64,000 nucleotides of DNA from Homarus americanus (GCF_018991925.1 NW_024724368.1:1603319-1667318), one strand, 5' to 3'. Shown: positions 22,660 to 60,399, numbered from the stretch's first letter. Numbers and translations: made by a program. The notes: generated from the sequence alone by a model not told the origin.

Positions 22660-23715
22660 TGTTGTGTGTGTGTCTCCTTTCTTATCTCGCTACCTACTTG
22701 CTGGCACACTCACTATTCACCTGTCGCGTCGCCGTGATTAGTTGTACAGCTCCTGGCTCACCTGTGCTCCCCCCACCCTTTTGCTTTTCAATTAACCACT
22801 TTGGATTTATGATCCTCACAAACTTACAATTAAAAAAATCTCGTTCTTAGAATCCAGTGGTGGAAGTTTGTCCTCAAGATCCAGTTTACACTTAGTGGAT
22901 TTTTTGTTTACCTCGGTGACTATTATGATGCATTTTAGTTTACCAGTGACTTCCGCGAAGATGTGTCTCATATGTAAGATGGCGTCTTTCACCTCAGTTA
23001 ATTGGATGAAATGCTCCTGCGAAGAATGAATAGCTGTCCTTTATTTGGCAGCCAATCCCGGACTGTACTAGCGCGGGGAGAATGAATGGGCACTGTGTGA
23101 TGGTGTGCCCAGTCGTGATCTTGGAGCGATGACAGAAAATAATGCTTACTTTACTGTCCCCTCGTTCCCTTGCCTTGTGTTTTCTGTCTTGGGTAGATTG
23201 TCGTACGGATATGGTAGGAGGAAAAGTCAGTGAGTCAGGTTCTTCTCTCATATTAATCACAGTTTGTTAAAGTTGACTGATTCTTGCCTTTTTCCTACGT
23301 TGATCCCGGCTCTGTGCTACTACCTTGCCAAGTAAACTACAGGTAGGTCTGGCGGACGAAGAACTCCGGGTTATTCTGGTAAAGTGGCAGATGTTGGAGT
23401 GTGGCTGAGGGATAGTACACAGGGATGAGTGACGCAGAAGAAAAGTTGGGTGTGACAAGTTCAAGGTAGCGGAGCTTAAAGGTACCAGTGACAAGGAGAA
23501 TTTGAACTCACTTCCTGGTGTAACGGTGCAGCTGGCGGGCCGCGGCGGTAGTTGTGTGACGTGGCCTTAGACACTGTCATCGATACTGTCAATCCGTCAT
23601 CTCTTGTCTTTGAGGTTGAAGGGTCGCGGACTAACTCTCTCCGAAGACCTTGAGATCAAAATGGAAATAATATAATGTGTTCTGAAATCTTTAGAAATGA
23701 TAGTGCATCTTTGTA
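22660..23715. other. Intergenic, no gene seen
   Basis: No recognisable domains in the short frames and no clear repeat boundaries. Confidence 0.4.
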
Positions 23716-23718
23716 TAC

Positions 23719-23910
23719 TTGCGGAAATGTGTTCCTACACTCCCTGTGATAACCTCTGTCTCCAGACGGGAACGTCACAGTAATAGTATTACTATTTATG
23801 AATGAATGGGAATTGGTCGTGTAACGACTGACGTGATTGGTGGATAGGTCATATGGGTTGGCCGTTTGGAGACAGGTCACCACAGGGGCTGTAGGAACAC
23901 ATTTCCGCAA
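23719..23910. mobile_element. Foldback element, about 50-bp inverted arms
   Basis: Left arm begins TTGCGGAAATGTGTTCCTAC at 23719. The right arm ends with its complement, GTAGGAACACATTTCCGCAA at 23910. Inner parts also pair (CTGTCTCCAGACGG with CCGTTTGGAGACAG). Interior is about 90 bases. The layout resembles the hairpin element at 63301-63487, although the termini differ. It has no coding capacity, consistent with a MITE. Confidence 0.65.
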
Positions 23911-24812
23911 CTGTACCACTAGTGAGTTGAGACACCTTTGTTTGTATATTGGTGTTGATTATAATGCGTTAATTTTAACTTATCATTTCACCACTTAACA
24001 ACAAACCGGTACTAGTCGCTCGGGGCGGTTGGCCTGGGGTTTTTTTTTTCAGTGATGTAGAAAGGAAATTAGTGAGATGAAGTGGGACGTAAACATCAAA
24101 TTTTAAATTTATTTACTGTGACCCAATGTAACCATTACCAACAGGTTTTATTTTAGAGATTCAATTTATATTGCGTAGCCGGGTACCCCGCTTTCACAAG
24201 ATTTGTATTTTGTTTATTATATTTGTGTTAAATTGGCAATGTTTAATGTGTGGTTTTAGATTACAGATATAACTTTACAACAAAAATACTGAAATATTTT
24301 TTATTAACCCAACAATATCATCACAACAACACAAGTATAATTACTTGAAGTCTCCAGCAATTTATAATGAAATATAACTTTAAAAGAATCTATACCCAAC
24401 GCAATTCAACCCAACCTAACCGAAATTCACGTCTATTTTTCTTCTAAATATCAATTTGAATCAGACGGAACCAGAAAATAGTTTTAGGTAAAAATATACA
24501 AAAAAATTATTTTTTAATGTCAGCGATATTAGCTATATTACACAATTAGCTGAGTTACCCGGAACGCAAGCTGTTACGTCAATTAGTTAAGGTATCTCCA
24601 TGTTGGTGGCAGTTAGCAACAATAAAAATTTCTCAATTTTTTTCATTGGTATTTTTTATATCAACTTGCATTTGTGGCAGCATGAGCCAACATCCTTTAT
24701 TACTCTACTGTGGTATCGAAGCACGTATTATGTATCTGCTTAACTTAAGAAATACAAAACGATGTAAATGGAACCAAATTGTCTAAAACTAATGTAATTA
24801 ACCGTGTTTATA

Positions 24813-25050
24813 CTGATGGTGCTGGTGTGTGGATACAGTGCTCGCTTCCTGTTCCATGGGCGGTGGTTCGATTCTCTGGCACTCCCACTTCACCCAGTTG
24901 TAAATGGTTACCTAAGTTTACAACTTGGGGAAGTGAATGCGGTCGAGGCAGTACAGGCCATGCTATCTCCTTTTTGTACTGAAGGGTTAGTATACAGTGT
25001 AGTGAGCTGTGCCTGTACCCACACTGTCCCTAACGAGCAGTCATGCCAAA
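24813..25050 (+). mobile_element. SINE-like repeat, copy 1
   Basis: The head carries box-A-like sequence (TGGATACAGTGCTCG) and a perfect box B (GGTTCGATTCT, about 24867-24877). The body CCCAGTTGTAAATGGTTACC, then GTTTACAACTTGGGGAAGTG, ends CCCTAACGAGCAGTCATGCC. A second, more diverged copy lies at 32695-32965 inside a kinase intron, so this is a dispersed repeat. A tRNA origin is inferred from the A/B boxes. Confidence 0.6.
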
Positions 25051-25059
25051 ATGGAACCC

Positions 25060-26590
25060 ACTATCAATTAAATTTTTCAATTTCAATTGTTTATTCCTTG
25101 ATAGAGGGATCCTAGTGCTGTCACTAGGTGCCCCTGTACCCACTATCACCTTTCATACTGATGGTATTCACTAATGACTTAATAATGACTTACAGATTTA
25201 AGTAAAGTAGCTTATGGGGTAACATTACTCAGTCATTATACAATAATATTTTAAATTGACGCATCGATGGCGAGATATGAATAAATGAAGGGTGGATTGA
25301 TAGATTTATTACATAAATAAATGAATTGGTTTGTTACTAGCCTCCCTCCATGTTGTAGTGCCATGTTCGTGTTATGAACTGTAACAAGCAAACCTAGGTT
25401 TTCATAATATGTACAATTAACCTCGATATATCCTGTGTTGATGCGGGAATGAGGACTTGTGCCCTTGTCCGTTAACTCCTTCCGGCAAAATTACACATAC
25501 GCTATTGATTGAGCCATAACAATATTAAGGTTGCTTTCAGTGGCGTACTACCTGCTGTGTGTAGTACAAATATACTCTGTAGTATTAGTGTTGATTACGA
25601 GCAGTGTCTTCCCAGCTGATACCATAAATATTGTTGCCATTTATGCTACACCATACATTCTCTTCACTAAACGCAGTACAGTACTGTATTTAGTCGTGAA
25701 GTGCATGTGGAACATACCACCTTATCACCTGAACCTTGTTATTGGTACACCTGTCCAGTGACGCTGAGGGTGACACCAGTAGCGCTCTTGGGGCTAACAC
25801 TCGGGAGTTGTATTTTATGCACACTACCAATTTTATATTGTGTATGATAAGTGAAATGATAATAAATAATTAATATTTTAATGTGAAAATAATAATGGTC
25901 CACTGCCGTCCTGGAACAGACTTAGGAATAACTGCCTTCTGCCCTTTCGTCTGGGACTTGTGAACACAAGATTAAACTACAATGGATATTAATGAACTTT
26001 GGTGTGTTGATAAATCACAACAAGACCACAGACAGTTTCGATAATTAGTATTTTTTCTAGCATTATCATCCTGTTACGGAATCTTTAACTTCTTTTGTGT
26101 GGCAGTTACATTTAATTTGTCGAGTTTGTCCCTTATTTTTAGTATTAGTTAATGTTAATTTTTTGTTTTTCCTCAAAGCCGAGCATTCAGCGTTAGTTGT
26201 TAGCATTTATTAGTAGGCTACATGTACAGTTCATTGCAGTATGCTATTGGAATATATGAGGGAGAGGCGGAGGATTCTTAAGGCGCCCACACACTATCAA
26301 ATATGTTTGTTAGGTAAGGTTGTTTGTTTGGTTAGGTCTGTTTTTCATACCCACGAAAGTTAAGTTATGTTTATATTAATTTTTTTTTTTTTTTAACACA
26401 TTTGCACAAACTATAACAGTTTCCACTATAAAAAAAATAAAAAATAAAGTGAAAATTCGGCATTTTTATAATAGTTTTCGATCAATTTCGGCTGCGGGTT
26501 AGTCCTGAATAGTTATCGATGTTTGTTATCGATGAGAGAAATAGAGATAAATCTGCTTGTGACATTGTCACTTGCATTTAATGTTTATGC
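25060..26590. other. Intergenic, no gene seen
   Basis: AT-rich sequence with no supported features. Confidence 0.5.
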
Positions 26591-26594
26591 TATA

Positions 26595-26899
26595 CAGCTC
26601 CTCCCCGACTTATGATGGGGTTGGGGACCCAAATCCAGGTCGTAAGGCGAAAATGCTTAAATAATACATAGAAAATCTAAAATGAGTGTCTCTTTTTCTT
26701 CTCAGCACCACAAAACTCTCACTTTTAAGCTTGCCAGCCATTTTAAAGTGAATTGCAAACGAAAATTTTTTCAGTACACAGCGCAATCACTGACGTTGGG
26801 ACTCGAAAATACGTAATTTGACAAAATTTTGGTACGACTGAGGTGGTCGTATGTCCAGGTGGTCGTAAGTCGAGTAGGTCGTAAGTCGGGGAGGAGCTG
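26595..26899. mobile_element. TA-flanked MITE, family A copy 1 (Tigger-like)
   Basis: Bounded by TA at 26593-26594 and 26900-26901. The terminal inverted repeats are CAGCTCCTCCCCGACTTA on the left and the identical sequence reading inward from the right, then CGAC instead of TGAT. The 305-bp element has no coding capacity. A TA duplication with CAG termini is the pogo/Tigger signature. It ends only about 155 bases before the first identified kinase exon, so it sits in the last part of the upstream 5' intron. Confidence 0.75.
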
Positions 26900-27066
26900 T
26901 ATTGTACTGAATACCATTTTGATATAATTTATTTTACTGGGTATCATAGATGGATATCCTGATAAATTTATTTGCATTTAGCCATTTTATGGAGCTGCTG
27001 TTTTTTATGTGTTAATTAGTTTATATATTTTATTAATTTATCCTTTTGCTTTTAGGGGTGGGGCGG

Positions 27067-52109
<25,043 letters not shown>

Positions 52110-52544
52110 GCCAAAACATGTTGCAATTCACAATTTGTGACAGAAGGACTCTTCATAGAAACAGACCCATGCAATGAATATTATGATGGGTCATGTACAA
52201 GGTTTGTGACAACAAACATTTGACCTGGAGCTTGTGATAAGGTGAAATGTGATGTTGAGTGTAACATTTAACATCTCGGGTCTTGTGGCCTGAACAGTGG
52301 TCTGAAAAAAAAAACATTCATATAAAGAGTGACTGATAGTATAAATCTTAATGAGACAGTGCTAGTTGCATTAAGAGGGATGCAATCTAGGGAAAAGATG
52401 GTGAGGTACAATAGCAGGGGCTCAGGATAAATAAACTATGCTGAATAGTTTCTCAGGTCTTAAGACTCAGCTTTATTCCTTTCAACTTAGAGAACAGTGC
52501 CACAAAAAATTGGCACTTATATCAAACAATCTCCCACCTTTTCC

Positions 52545-52583
<39 letters not shown>

Positions 52584-54100
52584 TGTTCACACACCTTACA
52601 AACATGGCACTATACATGAAGTACATATATTGCCATGTGTTGTGCCCAACCACTAGAGTTGGTAGAGAACACAAGTAGTTCACCAGCAGGTCACGATGTG
52701 TTGGTGTTGTACATCACTGTTTCCCACTATGTGAGAAATAGCTCTTACATCTTTTCTTGTAAGATATTTTTTATTTGTCATTTTATAATTTTTATGATTA
52801 TGGGACCCAGTGATTTTTTTTTCTTTTTTCTCAAGTGTGATTAGAAACTTATGTTTCATTAATCATTGTGTGAATATTGCATTATAATTTTAATGTGATT
52901 TTAGCTAAGCCTTACAGCTGAAGACAGACTGTGATAGAATCCCAGCAAAACAGTGATTGAATGTCCCCTTCAGTGATATATTTTAAGTTTTATCACCTTA
53001 AACTTTTCAAGGTTTTATGTTTTGGTTTTCACTGGTAAACCAGTGTGAGATGAACTTATTCAACACCTTTGGACTGCAGAAAACCAAGAACATGGATATC
53101 CAGAACTGTGCAGATATGAAAGCAAGTGACATCTAAATATAAACTGACCAAGATTTATGTTTGGGATAAATGTTGACATTGGGCATGATTTGATCAGTAT
53201 TTAATAGTATTTGCCAGTCCTTTTCATTTATACCTTCTCCATTTCATCTCATGTTTTAGTATTTATTTGTTTCATATTGCATCATTTTGACAGAAATGAA
53301 AAAGAAGTGGCATATATGAAATGAAAGATGTTAGTATTTGTTGATTTGTTAATGGTAAATAAATTTTTTGCGCAATAATACTTCCCCTTCCAAGCCATGG
53401 TTGTGAGCATGCATATTTTTTTTTTATGTTTAAAGTCTGAATATTGAATACTGTGAGAAATTTCTTTGCTTTAAGTGAAGAATTAATAGTGCTGTTACTT
53501 TGCAAGCATTGACCATAGGGTATTTTATAGTTCAAAAATTTGCAAGAGGACTTCTTGATTTGTCTTATTTGGTTTACTTTTTCAGTTTTTTTAATGCATA
53601 ATAATATCCCACTTTAACTGTTTGTATCTTCAAAGTAGCAAATAAACATTAACCGATTAGTAAAGAAAGCCTGTATTAGTATTAGAACTCAACAATCACA
53701 GTCACTGTGTTATTACCACACACACTGGTGTAAGTACAATTGGGTTGTCCATGTTAGATTTTGTTTTAATTTTGGATGGGGATAGTTATATTAAATGTTT
53801 AGTATAAGGAAAGATTAAGTTGGAATCCTTCTTTCTTTCAGATGATGTTACTTAATGCAATCTTTAATATATTTTAGACAAGATGTTACCATTTAGAATT
53901 CATGTAGTGAATAGATTTCTCTTTCAAGAAAACCAGGTAAGTCACTGTAGTAAATGTGGCTGATGAGTGCTAACAGGATACACACAGTAGCAACTGGTTG
54001 GACTTGGGCTGTCCCTCCCCTCCAGTACAGATAGGATCACATTTTAGTTCAACTTTTGTAATTTATTTTATTGTACATATTCTATTCTTTAAAAATAAAT
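52110..54100 (+). other. trc: Probable trc 3' UTR and downstream sequence
   Basis: No gene follows the stop codon. AATAAA polyadenylation hexamers occur at 52430, 53358, 53641 and 54094. The first would give a 3' UTR of about 340 bases and the others longer forms. A 33-base T-run is at 52549-52581. Which end is used cannot be decided from sequence. Confidence 0.5.
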
Positions 54101-56295
54101 CCCTAGATTGTGTTGAATGTGTTGCACATTAGCAGTTGAATGAATACTAGACTAATAATTAGATATTTATTTTGAAGTCTGTCTGAGTTTGTTGATGGCT
54201 ATTATTAGTTTAAAATGTAGCTGTATGTGAAATGTGTTCAATTTATACCTAAACTATTCAAAATTTGGTGTTGATTAATCATACTCAGCTGTGAGTATAT
54301 TCCCAGGATTCAGACAATTTCATTATGTTTTATGGAAAGATCTTGCTTTGATTGTTCATATTAATGTTATTAAATAATAGTTGAGTTTTGGAAACAGAAA
54401 AAATGACAAAAAGATATTTTCAACACTCAAACAGGTTGACAGTATCACACAATGAAGGTTTAGATTGAACATCAGGTAGAGTGCTGATGTTGCAGTAGGA
54501 ATGTGAGTGTGCTGTTTGTGTCGCAGAGGTTTGTGGTGCAAGTAATTTATTTTTTTATTTTTTTTTTTAACCTTGACATCTGATTGGGAAGGCTGTTTAA
54601 ACATTCTACCAATTAAGATGTGCCTACATTGTAAATAGAGATTCTGTTGTAGATACTAATTTTGGGCTTCATTGTATGAAAAGACTCGAACATCTCATCC
54701 TCCATGAAGATATAGAGTCCTTTTAGAATATATATGTGGAGGTTAAAATAAGTAAGGTAACTACAGACTTGCTAACCACTAAGCCTTAACTCCAGTGTTA
54801 ATAGCCTCAGCATAGTGCAGTTCAAGGGTGTATTTCTCAGCATCTAGATAGATTATACTGTTTTGCTACAAGTTTATAGTGTCTCTGAATAAAAATACAT
54901 TCCTCATGATGTAAGTAATGACTGTCAAGATTATGCCACATTGTATCTGGCATTGTACAGTAATACGTCTTGTTATTGATAAGTAAATCTCCTAAAAACT
55001 TTATAGCTCTCCTGAGAGTGCATAAGTACCGTCCGTGGGACATGTATTGTGGAGTAAAAGGGTAAGAAACATTGATTTATATTAGTTAACCCCATATCAC
55101 TTGATTTAAAATCTTATTTCTATGAGAATTAGGCAGTAATCAGATAACACAGGGATATTTACAATCTGTAATCATAAACAACCAGTGTATTTTTCAGTAA
55201 TCTAAATTGTATAGTTGTTTCATCAGGTATCATTTTAGGCATAAACTAATACTGTAATGATCAAACTGCTTTGCCAGAGAAACTATTTTTCCTAGTGAGG
55301 AACAACAGTAATCTTATATGACCAGTTTCCTTTATTATTACTCTGAATATAACCAAGTCATAAGAAAAAGGCCTGGGCACAATTGCCATACTGGCTTACC
55401 TCCCTTTGCACAGTAAAATAGTTTCACGGCAGATGTAATGTGTAAGAGAATTCTACTTTCTGGGATTAGTATCTAAGGCATAAAGCAGTTGAACACTAAT
55501 TTACCCTTAACAAGTGTTATAACAACTTGCCCGTTATCACTAAAGGAGCCCATTTTGTTTTGTGTAACTAACAATTTGTGGCTCCTACCGTGGGGGTTCC
55601 AAGGGAGATCTCGTGTAAATATAGAGACAGCAGTAGCTCCTGTAACTAGTCACCAATAAAAGAATAATATAACCTAACTCTCCTTTTACTATTCTCAACT
55701 AGTTCATTGTAATCTACATGAGTACATGTATGTGAAATACACTGTATGTGTCTGTCTATGTTTAATGCATTTCCACAGTTTTGCAGAGAAAGAGCTGAAA
55801 TTTGGTAGGGTGGTGTCTTGGGGATGGTCGTGCGCTATCTCCTGTCCCTCCACATGGGCCAACCACAAACCCCCACAGGCGAGTTATCCATAGTTTTGAG
55901 ATAGAAAGCTGAAATTTGGTAGGGAGGTGCAGGTGGGTTGTCTCTTTTTCCTCCACCTGGGTGTAGCCTGGTAACTCAGCTAATACCTTACAAATTTATA
56001 GTTTGAAGTATATAGTGACTGTTAACATCAGCTCCTAGATCTGTGACCAGCTATGTGAGGCTAAAGAGAAAGAATGTAATTTTGTAGTGAATACATCACA
56101 CAACAGCTAGTGGAGTGAAATGTAAAAGGTGTTTGGTGTAAACGAGTCCACAGTGCCGTATATAAAAAAAAAATTAACAAGCAATTCGTGATTCTGTTCA
56201 AGCGAGTGCTCCTGCAAGTGTTAAAGTGGCGCAGGTTGTTCATGACAAGGACATAGTGAACGTTTGGATTGAGGACCAGATTTTTGGCAGTCTAA
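54101..56295. other. Intergenic, with a duplicated 45-base motif
   Basis: AT-rich and without genes. Two direct repeats share CACAGTTTTGCAGAGAAAGAGCTGAAATTTGGTAGGGTGG-type sequence, at about 55774-55815 and 55889-55927 (the second has ATAGTTTTGAGATAGAAAGC). Each is followed by TGTCTC/CTATCTC and CCTCCAC text, so the pair looks like a roughly 115-base tandem duplication. Confidence 0.5.
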
Positions 56296-56299
56296 CAAA

Positions 56300-57378
56300 A
56301 GGACATGGGTAACTGCAAGCATTCCTGGATTGGTTCCTTAAATGCACCTTCCCATAAGTGGAAAAACACTTTGTTTCCAAGAAGATGGAATTCTAGGTAT
56401 TATTATTGATAGATAATGCATCAGGTCACCCAGAAAGTTTTCAGTTTAGCCATCCAGGTGTAGAGATAGTGTCCCTACCCTCTAACACCACTGGTTTTAT
56501 TCAGCCTCTTGATCAGGGTGTAATACCCCACTTCAAGGCATATTACACCCAATGCTCTTTTGGTCGTATCCGTAGTGCCATGGGCGCAGACCCTGACCTT
56601 GATGGTAGCAATTGTTGGAAGCGGTACAGCATTGCGGATTGCATTACCAACATCAGTGAAGCATTTAATGAACTCAAACCAGAGACAGTGAATGCTTGTT
56701 GGCAAACCTTATGGCCTGAGTATGTGAATAACTTCCAGGGATTTTCGTCCATAGTAAAGAATGTGAATGACATTGTGAGTCTTGCATGTCAGTTGGGTGG
56801 TGAGGGGTTTGTGGACATGGCTGCTGAAGATGTGGAAGAGCTGATTGGTGGGCATGGAGAGGAACTGACAGAAGAGGATTTGGAAGAGTTGGTTAAAAGT
56901 GCCGAGGAAGATTAAGCAGAAGAAATTATGGAATTGCAACAAGAAGGTTGGGGCTTGAACAATTTTGGTGAACTATTTCAATAGGTGAAGATGGTAGCTG
57001 ATTTCATTGTTGACCATGACCCTTCCATGGAATAGAACCATAAGATTGTTTGAGAAATCAACCAGGTATTGTTTCCCTACTAGGAAATGTTTAAAAACCT
57101 TAAAGAAAAGAAAAAACAACTACCAATCGCAATGTTTTTCAAGAGAAAACCAGCTACTACTGCCGCCACTCCACCCTCCTCATCCCAGCCGCCCGTCACC
57201 TACTTCCCGGCCACGCTCCACCTCCCGGTCACACACCTCTCCACCACCCACCTCTCCACTACCCTCCTCTCCACCACCCACCTCTCCACTACCCTCCTCT
57301 CTACCACCCTCTCCACCAACCACCACTGCATCACCCTCTTCCAACAGTGATCCTGATGATCCCCCTAAGCTTCAGTAA
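56300..57378 (+). pseudogene. Tigger (pogo superfamily) transposase, C-terminal half
   Basis: The frame from 56406 begins IDNASGHPESFQFSHPGVE and continues SLPSNTTGFIQPLDQGVIPH, the DN and LDQGVI signatures of the DDE/DDD core of Tigger/TIGD1-type transposases. It continues with CITNISEAFNELKPETVNAC, the usual post-catalytic block, and ends in an acidic tail (EELTEEDLEELVKSAEED). The preceding 90 bases (56311-56400) match the upstream core in shifted frames with stops. After a stop at 56913 a second frame (57007-57378) preserves the downstream QLPIAMFF-like block and a proline/serine/threonine-rich C-terminus ending SDPDDPPKLQ. The N-terminal DNA-binding domains are missing. A dead copy. Confidence 0.8.
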
Positions 57379-57433
57379 CCAGATGTCTCCCTATGTACAG
57401 TGCACCACTTCATCAAGCTCCAGACTTCCACAT

Positions 57434-58461
57434 ACGAATGTAAGTCATCGCTTAACATCGTGGTTCCGTTCCTGAAAACCGCAACGTTAACGGAATCAAT
57501 TTTCCCCATAAGAAATAGATAAAATACAGGAGTTACGTTCCTGAGCCTCCCTTTGCCCCATGAAATACATTACATGTACAGGAATTCAATGGTATTTTTA
57601 TAGAAAATACATTTAGTATAGAAATAGAAATAAACTAAATACAAATTTTGTATTGTACTCACTGATGGACGGAGGTGGTGGAGCGAGTGTGGTGGGTAGT
57701 GGAGAGGAGGAGGAGGGTGGCGAGTCACTGAGACCTGGCGGGTGGATCCTCCAGGTTTAAAACCTCCATTTTCGTAGCAAGGCTAATGGTATTGTGTTGC
57801 TTCTTCACAACACTAGCATCAGTAATACTTGATGGGCGCTTGGAAGCCATTTCTAATTGTTAGAGTACAGTATTAAGTGCAAAAACACTTAAACACACAC
57901 GAACGCTGTGGAAGCCTAACGAAGACTGACGCCGCTTGGGGATGCTGTGACATTCTGCGAGTGAGAGGTAGCGCACCAAGACAAGAGAGGGTGATGCGCT
58001 GTTAAAAGTAGTCCTGACAGCGCTAAAAATGACATTATATTGAGTCGTTGGGACATAAACCGAATTATTGGGATGTATCTAAAAAGTAGCGACGTTATAA
58101 CAAAACAACGTTATCGGGGGGCAGGGCCGCATTAAGCTTAATAGGGGCCTGAGGCATAGATCAACTTGGGGCCCCGTACCCTCAAGGTGTATATAAATAA
58201 CAAGAACAAAATATACACAAATTTATCAATGATTTCATCAATATTAAGCTTCTGCAAAATAATGCATTTATTGTTCATAAGAGACAGAAAATTGAGACGT
58301 TGCTAGGTCATCGGTGAACGAAGTTCATGTTTTACATGCTTTAACTTCGAGAATGTTTGGATTTGGGTCCCCTTAGAGTCGGGGGGCCTGAGGCCAGTGC
58401 CTCAAGTGCCTCATGGTTAATCCGGCACTGACCGGGGGCAACGTTAAACAAGGACTTACTA
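57434..58461 (-). mobile_element. Family B Tigger derivative, internally deleted, carrying a transposase start
   Basis: The left end (GTAAGTCATCGCTTAACATCG) and right end (inward TAGTAAGTCCTTGTTTAACG) match the family B termini. On the minus strand, from about 57851, an ATG frame reads MASKRPSSITDASVVKKQHN and continues TISLATKMEVLNLEDPPARS before a TGA. KK-x3-ISL-x2-K-x-EVL is the start of the Tigger/CENP-B-type helix-turn-helix. It then jumps to sequence resembling the proline-rich C-terminal coding region. So this is a transposase gene with its centre deleted, the classic route to a MITE. It is interrupted by another element at 58122-58430. Confidence 0.75.
58122..58430. mobile_element. 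hAT-like element nested in the family B element
   Basis: Left end CAGGGCCGCATTAAGC; right end reads inward CAGTGCCGGATTAACCATG. Removing it rejoins the family B terminus (…AACGTTATCGGGG with GGGGCAACGTTAAAC). Flanks TCGGGGGG and ACCGGGGG are compatible with an imperfect 8-base duplication. 309 bp, non-coding. Confidence 0.7.
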
Positions 58462-60100
58462 GTATTGGTGACTTAAGATTCTCATTCACAGTATACGGTA
58501 GGTGTATATTAGTGCACTAAGGTAGTATATAAGTCGCTATTCGTGGTTTTGCCAATACGTGCCATTTCTTGGAAGCTACCCCTCGCGAATGGTTTACTGG
58601 ACCTTCATTTGACGACCTGTATCTCTACTGGTTTTTTTTAAATAACCTGTATACTGTTTTTATTTAACCAAACTTTTAAATAAACTATTCAAGATTATTT
58701 GGGCAAAGAAAATGGTGTTTCTAACTTAGTAATCAGAACTGATTTTATAGACTACGGTATCAATATTTCTTAGGTTTTTTCGTAAAAGAATCGAGTCTCC
58801 ATCATTGTATTTCGTTTAAGGATCTTTTATTGGAGCAGTCTTGTAGAGAATTTATTCGGGGTCATTATGGTACCAAATTCATTTCTCTAACACAAGTAGA
58901 GCAGATGTTGTGAATAAAAGTTTATACACGTTTTTGCTAGCCATAAATATATTTGCTAGCAGCCTCATGCCTCAAAAATGCCATCGCTTTCGTCTTTATT
59001 TATGGCATCTTTGTAGGTCATGGGTGATCTAACATTGCAAATGAGAGAAAAGGTCATATACAATGGGTGATCTGACATTGCATCAGGTCAGCACAATAAC
59101 ATTAGACCCACTACCGGTAATCCCTATCACACCTCCATCGCAAGTGTTAAGACATAAAAAAGTGATTACAGTTATGTATTACATTCAGTAGAGTGGACAG
59201 TGTACACTTATTGTACGCTCAAGATGACAGTACAGTAGTAGTATACATTATTTTATTTATTTACAATATATTGTACATATACAGTGGTATTTGCATCAAT
59301 AAATACTGCTCTTGTGTCTGTTGGTGTGAGATGTGTAGCTTAAACTCTCTGGAAACTTTTCCAGGTAATTAATTAGAACTGCTTTTACAGACTCCGGTAT
59401 CAAATTTTCTTATGTTTTTCATAAAATTATTGAGTCCCCATCATTATTGTCATGTTTTTGTGATACTGAAGTGAGCAGTGTAACTTTGAAAATGTCCGGC
59501 AAGCAATTTGCCCACCATCTTTAAGGCCAGGACAAAGGTTACACCTCCAATCCCCACTCCATCTCTAGCCTCTCTAGACTCCCCAGAGGCTGTGTGGGAG
59601 TCAGATTGATGTCTCCACTCCACCTTAAGAGTCTCCTTAGCCTCGAAGGGGACAGGTGATGATGACCAGACTTGTTCATTATGATGTGGTGAGTGTTGTT
59701 TAATTGTTTTGTAGTGTTAATAGGACCGTACAGTATTGTGGGATTTGTTTTTTTGGGTGATACATGTGAGTGTCCAACTGGCCAGGAACCTATCTCATTG
59801 AACCCTATGCTCTAACAGGGATAGATAAGTTTAAATATGTATTTTATTTCTGTTTCCACCACACATACGCACACACCCACCACTCACCTCACCCCCCACC
59901 TATTACTACTAATTTGCTGTCACTCAGAATCGAGTATGACGATCATCCAGCTATGATACAATGATATGAGTTATTAAGGATGTCACCTTCGTTGGTGACC
60001 TCTGAGGGAACTCAAGAGGCTGATACGGGATCAGCAGAGCCATCCACATATGTTGCACATGTTGGGGTGGGGGGGCGGCAGCAGCGTCTTTCCGGCGCTG
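58462..60100. other. Intergenic, with a direct repeat pair
   Basis: No gene. About 80-base direct repeats lie at 58729-58813 and 59372-59453 (AGAACTG-TTTTA-AGACT-CGGTATCAA, then TTCTTA-GTTTTT, then GAGTC-CCATCATT). Two further short repeats, TCATGGGTGATCTAACATTGCA and AATGGGTGATCTGACATTGCA, lie near 59019 and 59063. These are probably parts of undefined transposons. Confidence 0.5.
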
Positions 60101-60399
60101 GCACTTGTCTGCCTTGGAATGCAGTCAGGCTAATTCGAAAGTATTGAAACCTTCTTATGTGGTGGTCCTCCAAGCATTACAGTGTGGAGTGATCATCTCC
60201 CAGGTGAGGGGGGGTCAATTTGGCACTTTTCAGGTTTGTGTTAAGGTTATCCTTATACTTTTTCTGTTGTCACGCAGCCAATCAAAAGCATTTTTGTTTT
60301 TGCAACCAATTAAAATGATTTGGGGTTTAATTTGCAGTATATTTGGCCCAATCAAATTCAAGTTTTATTTTGGGTCTCTCATGTTTCCAAATTCAAGTT

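Noticed and set aside
22499..22741. Apparent repeat protein (LVSRGKGGAELVSLGKK)
   Set aside because: Arises from a 30-base tandem array whose period is divisible by three; no start context or homology.
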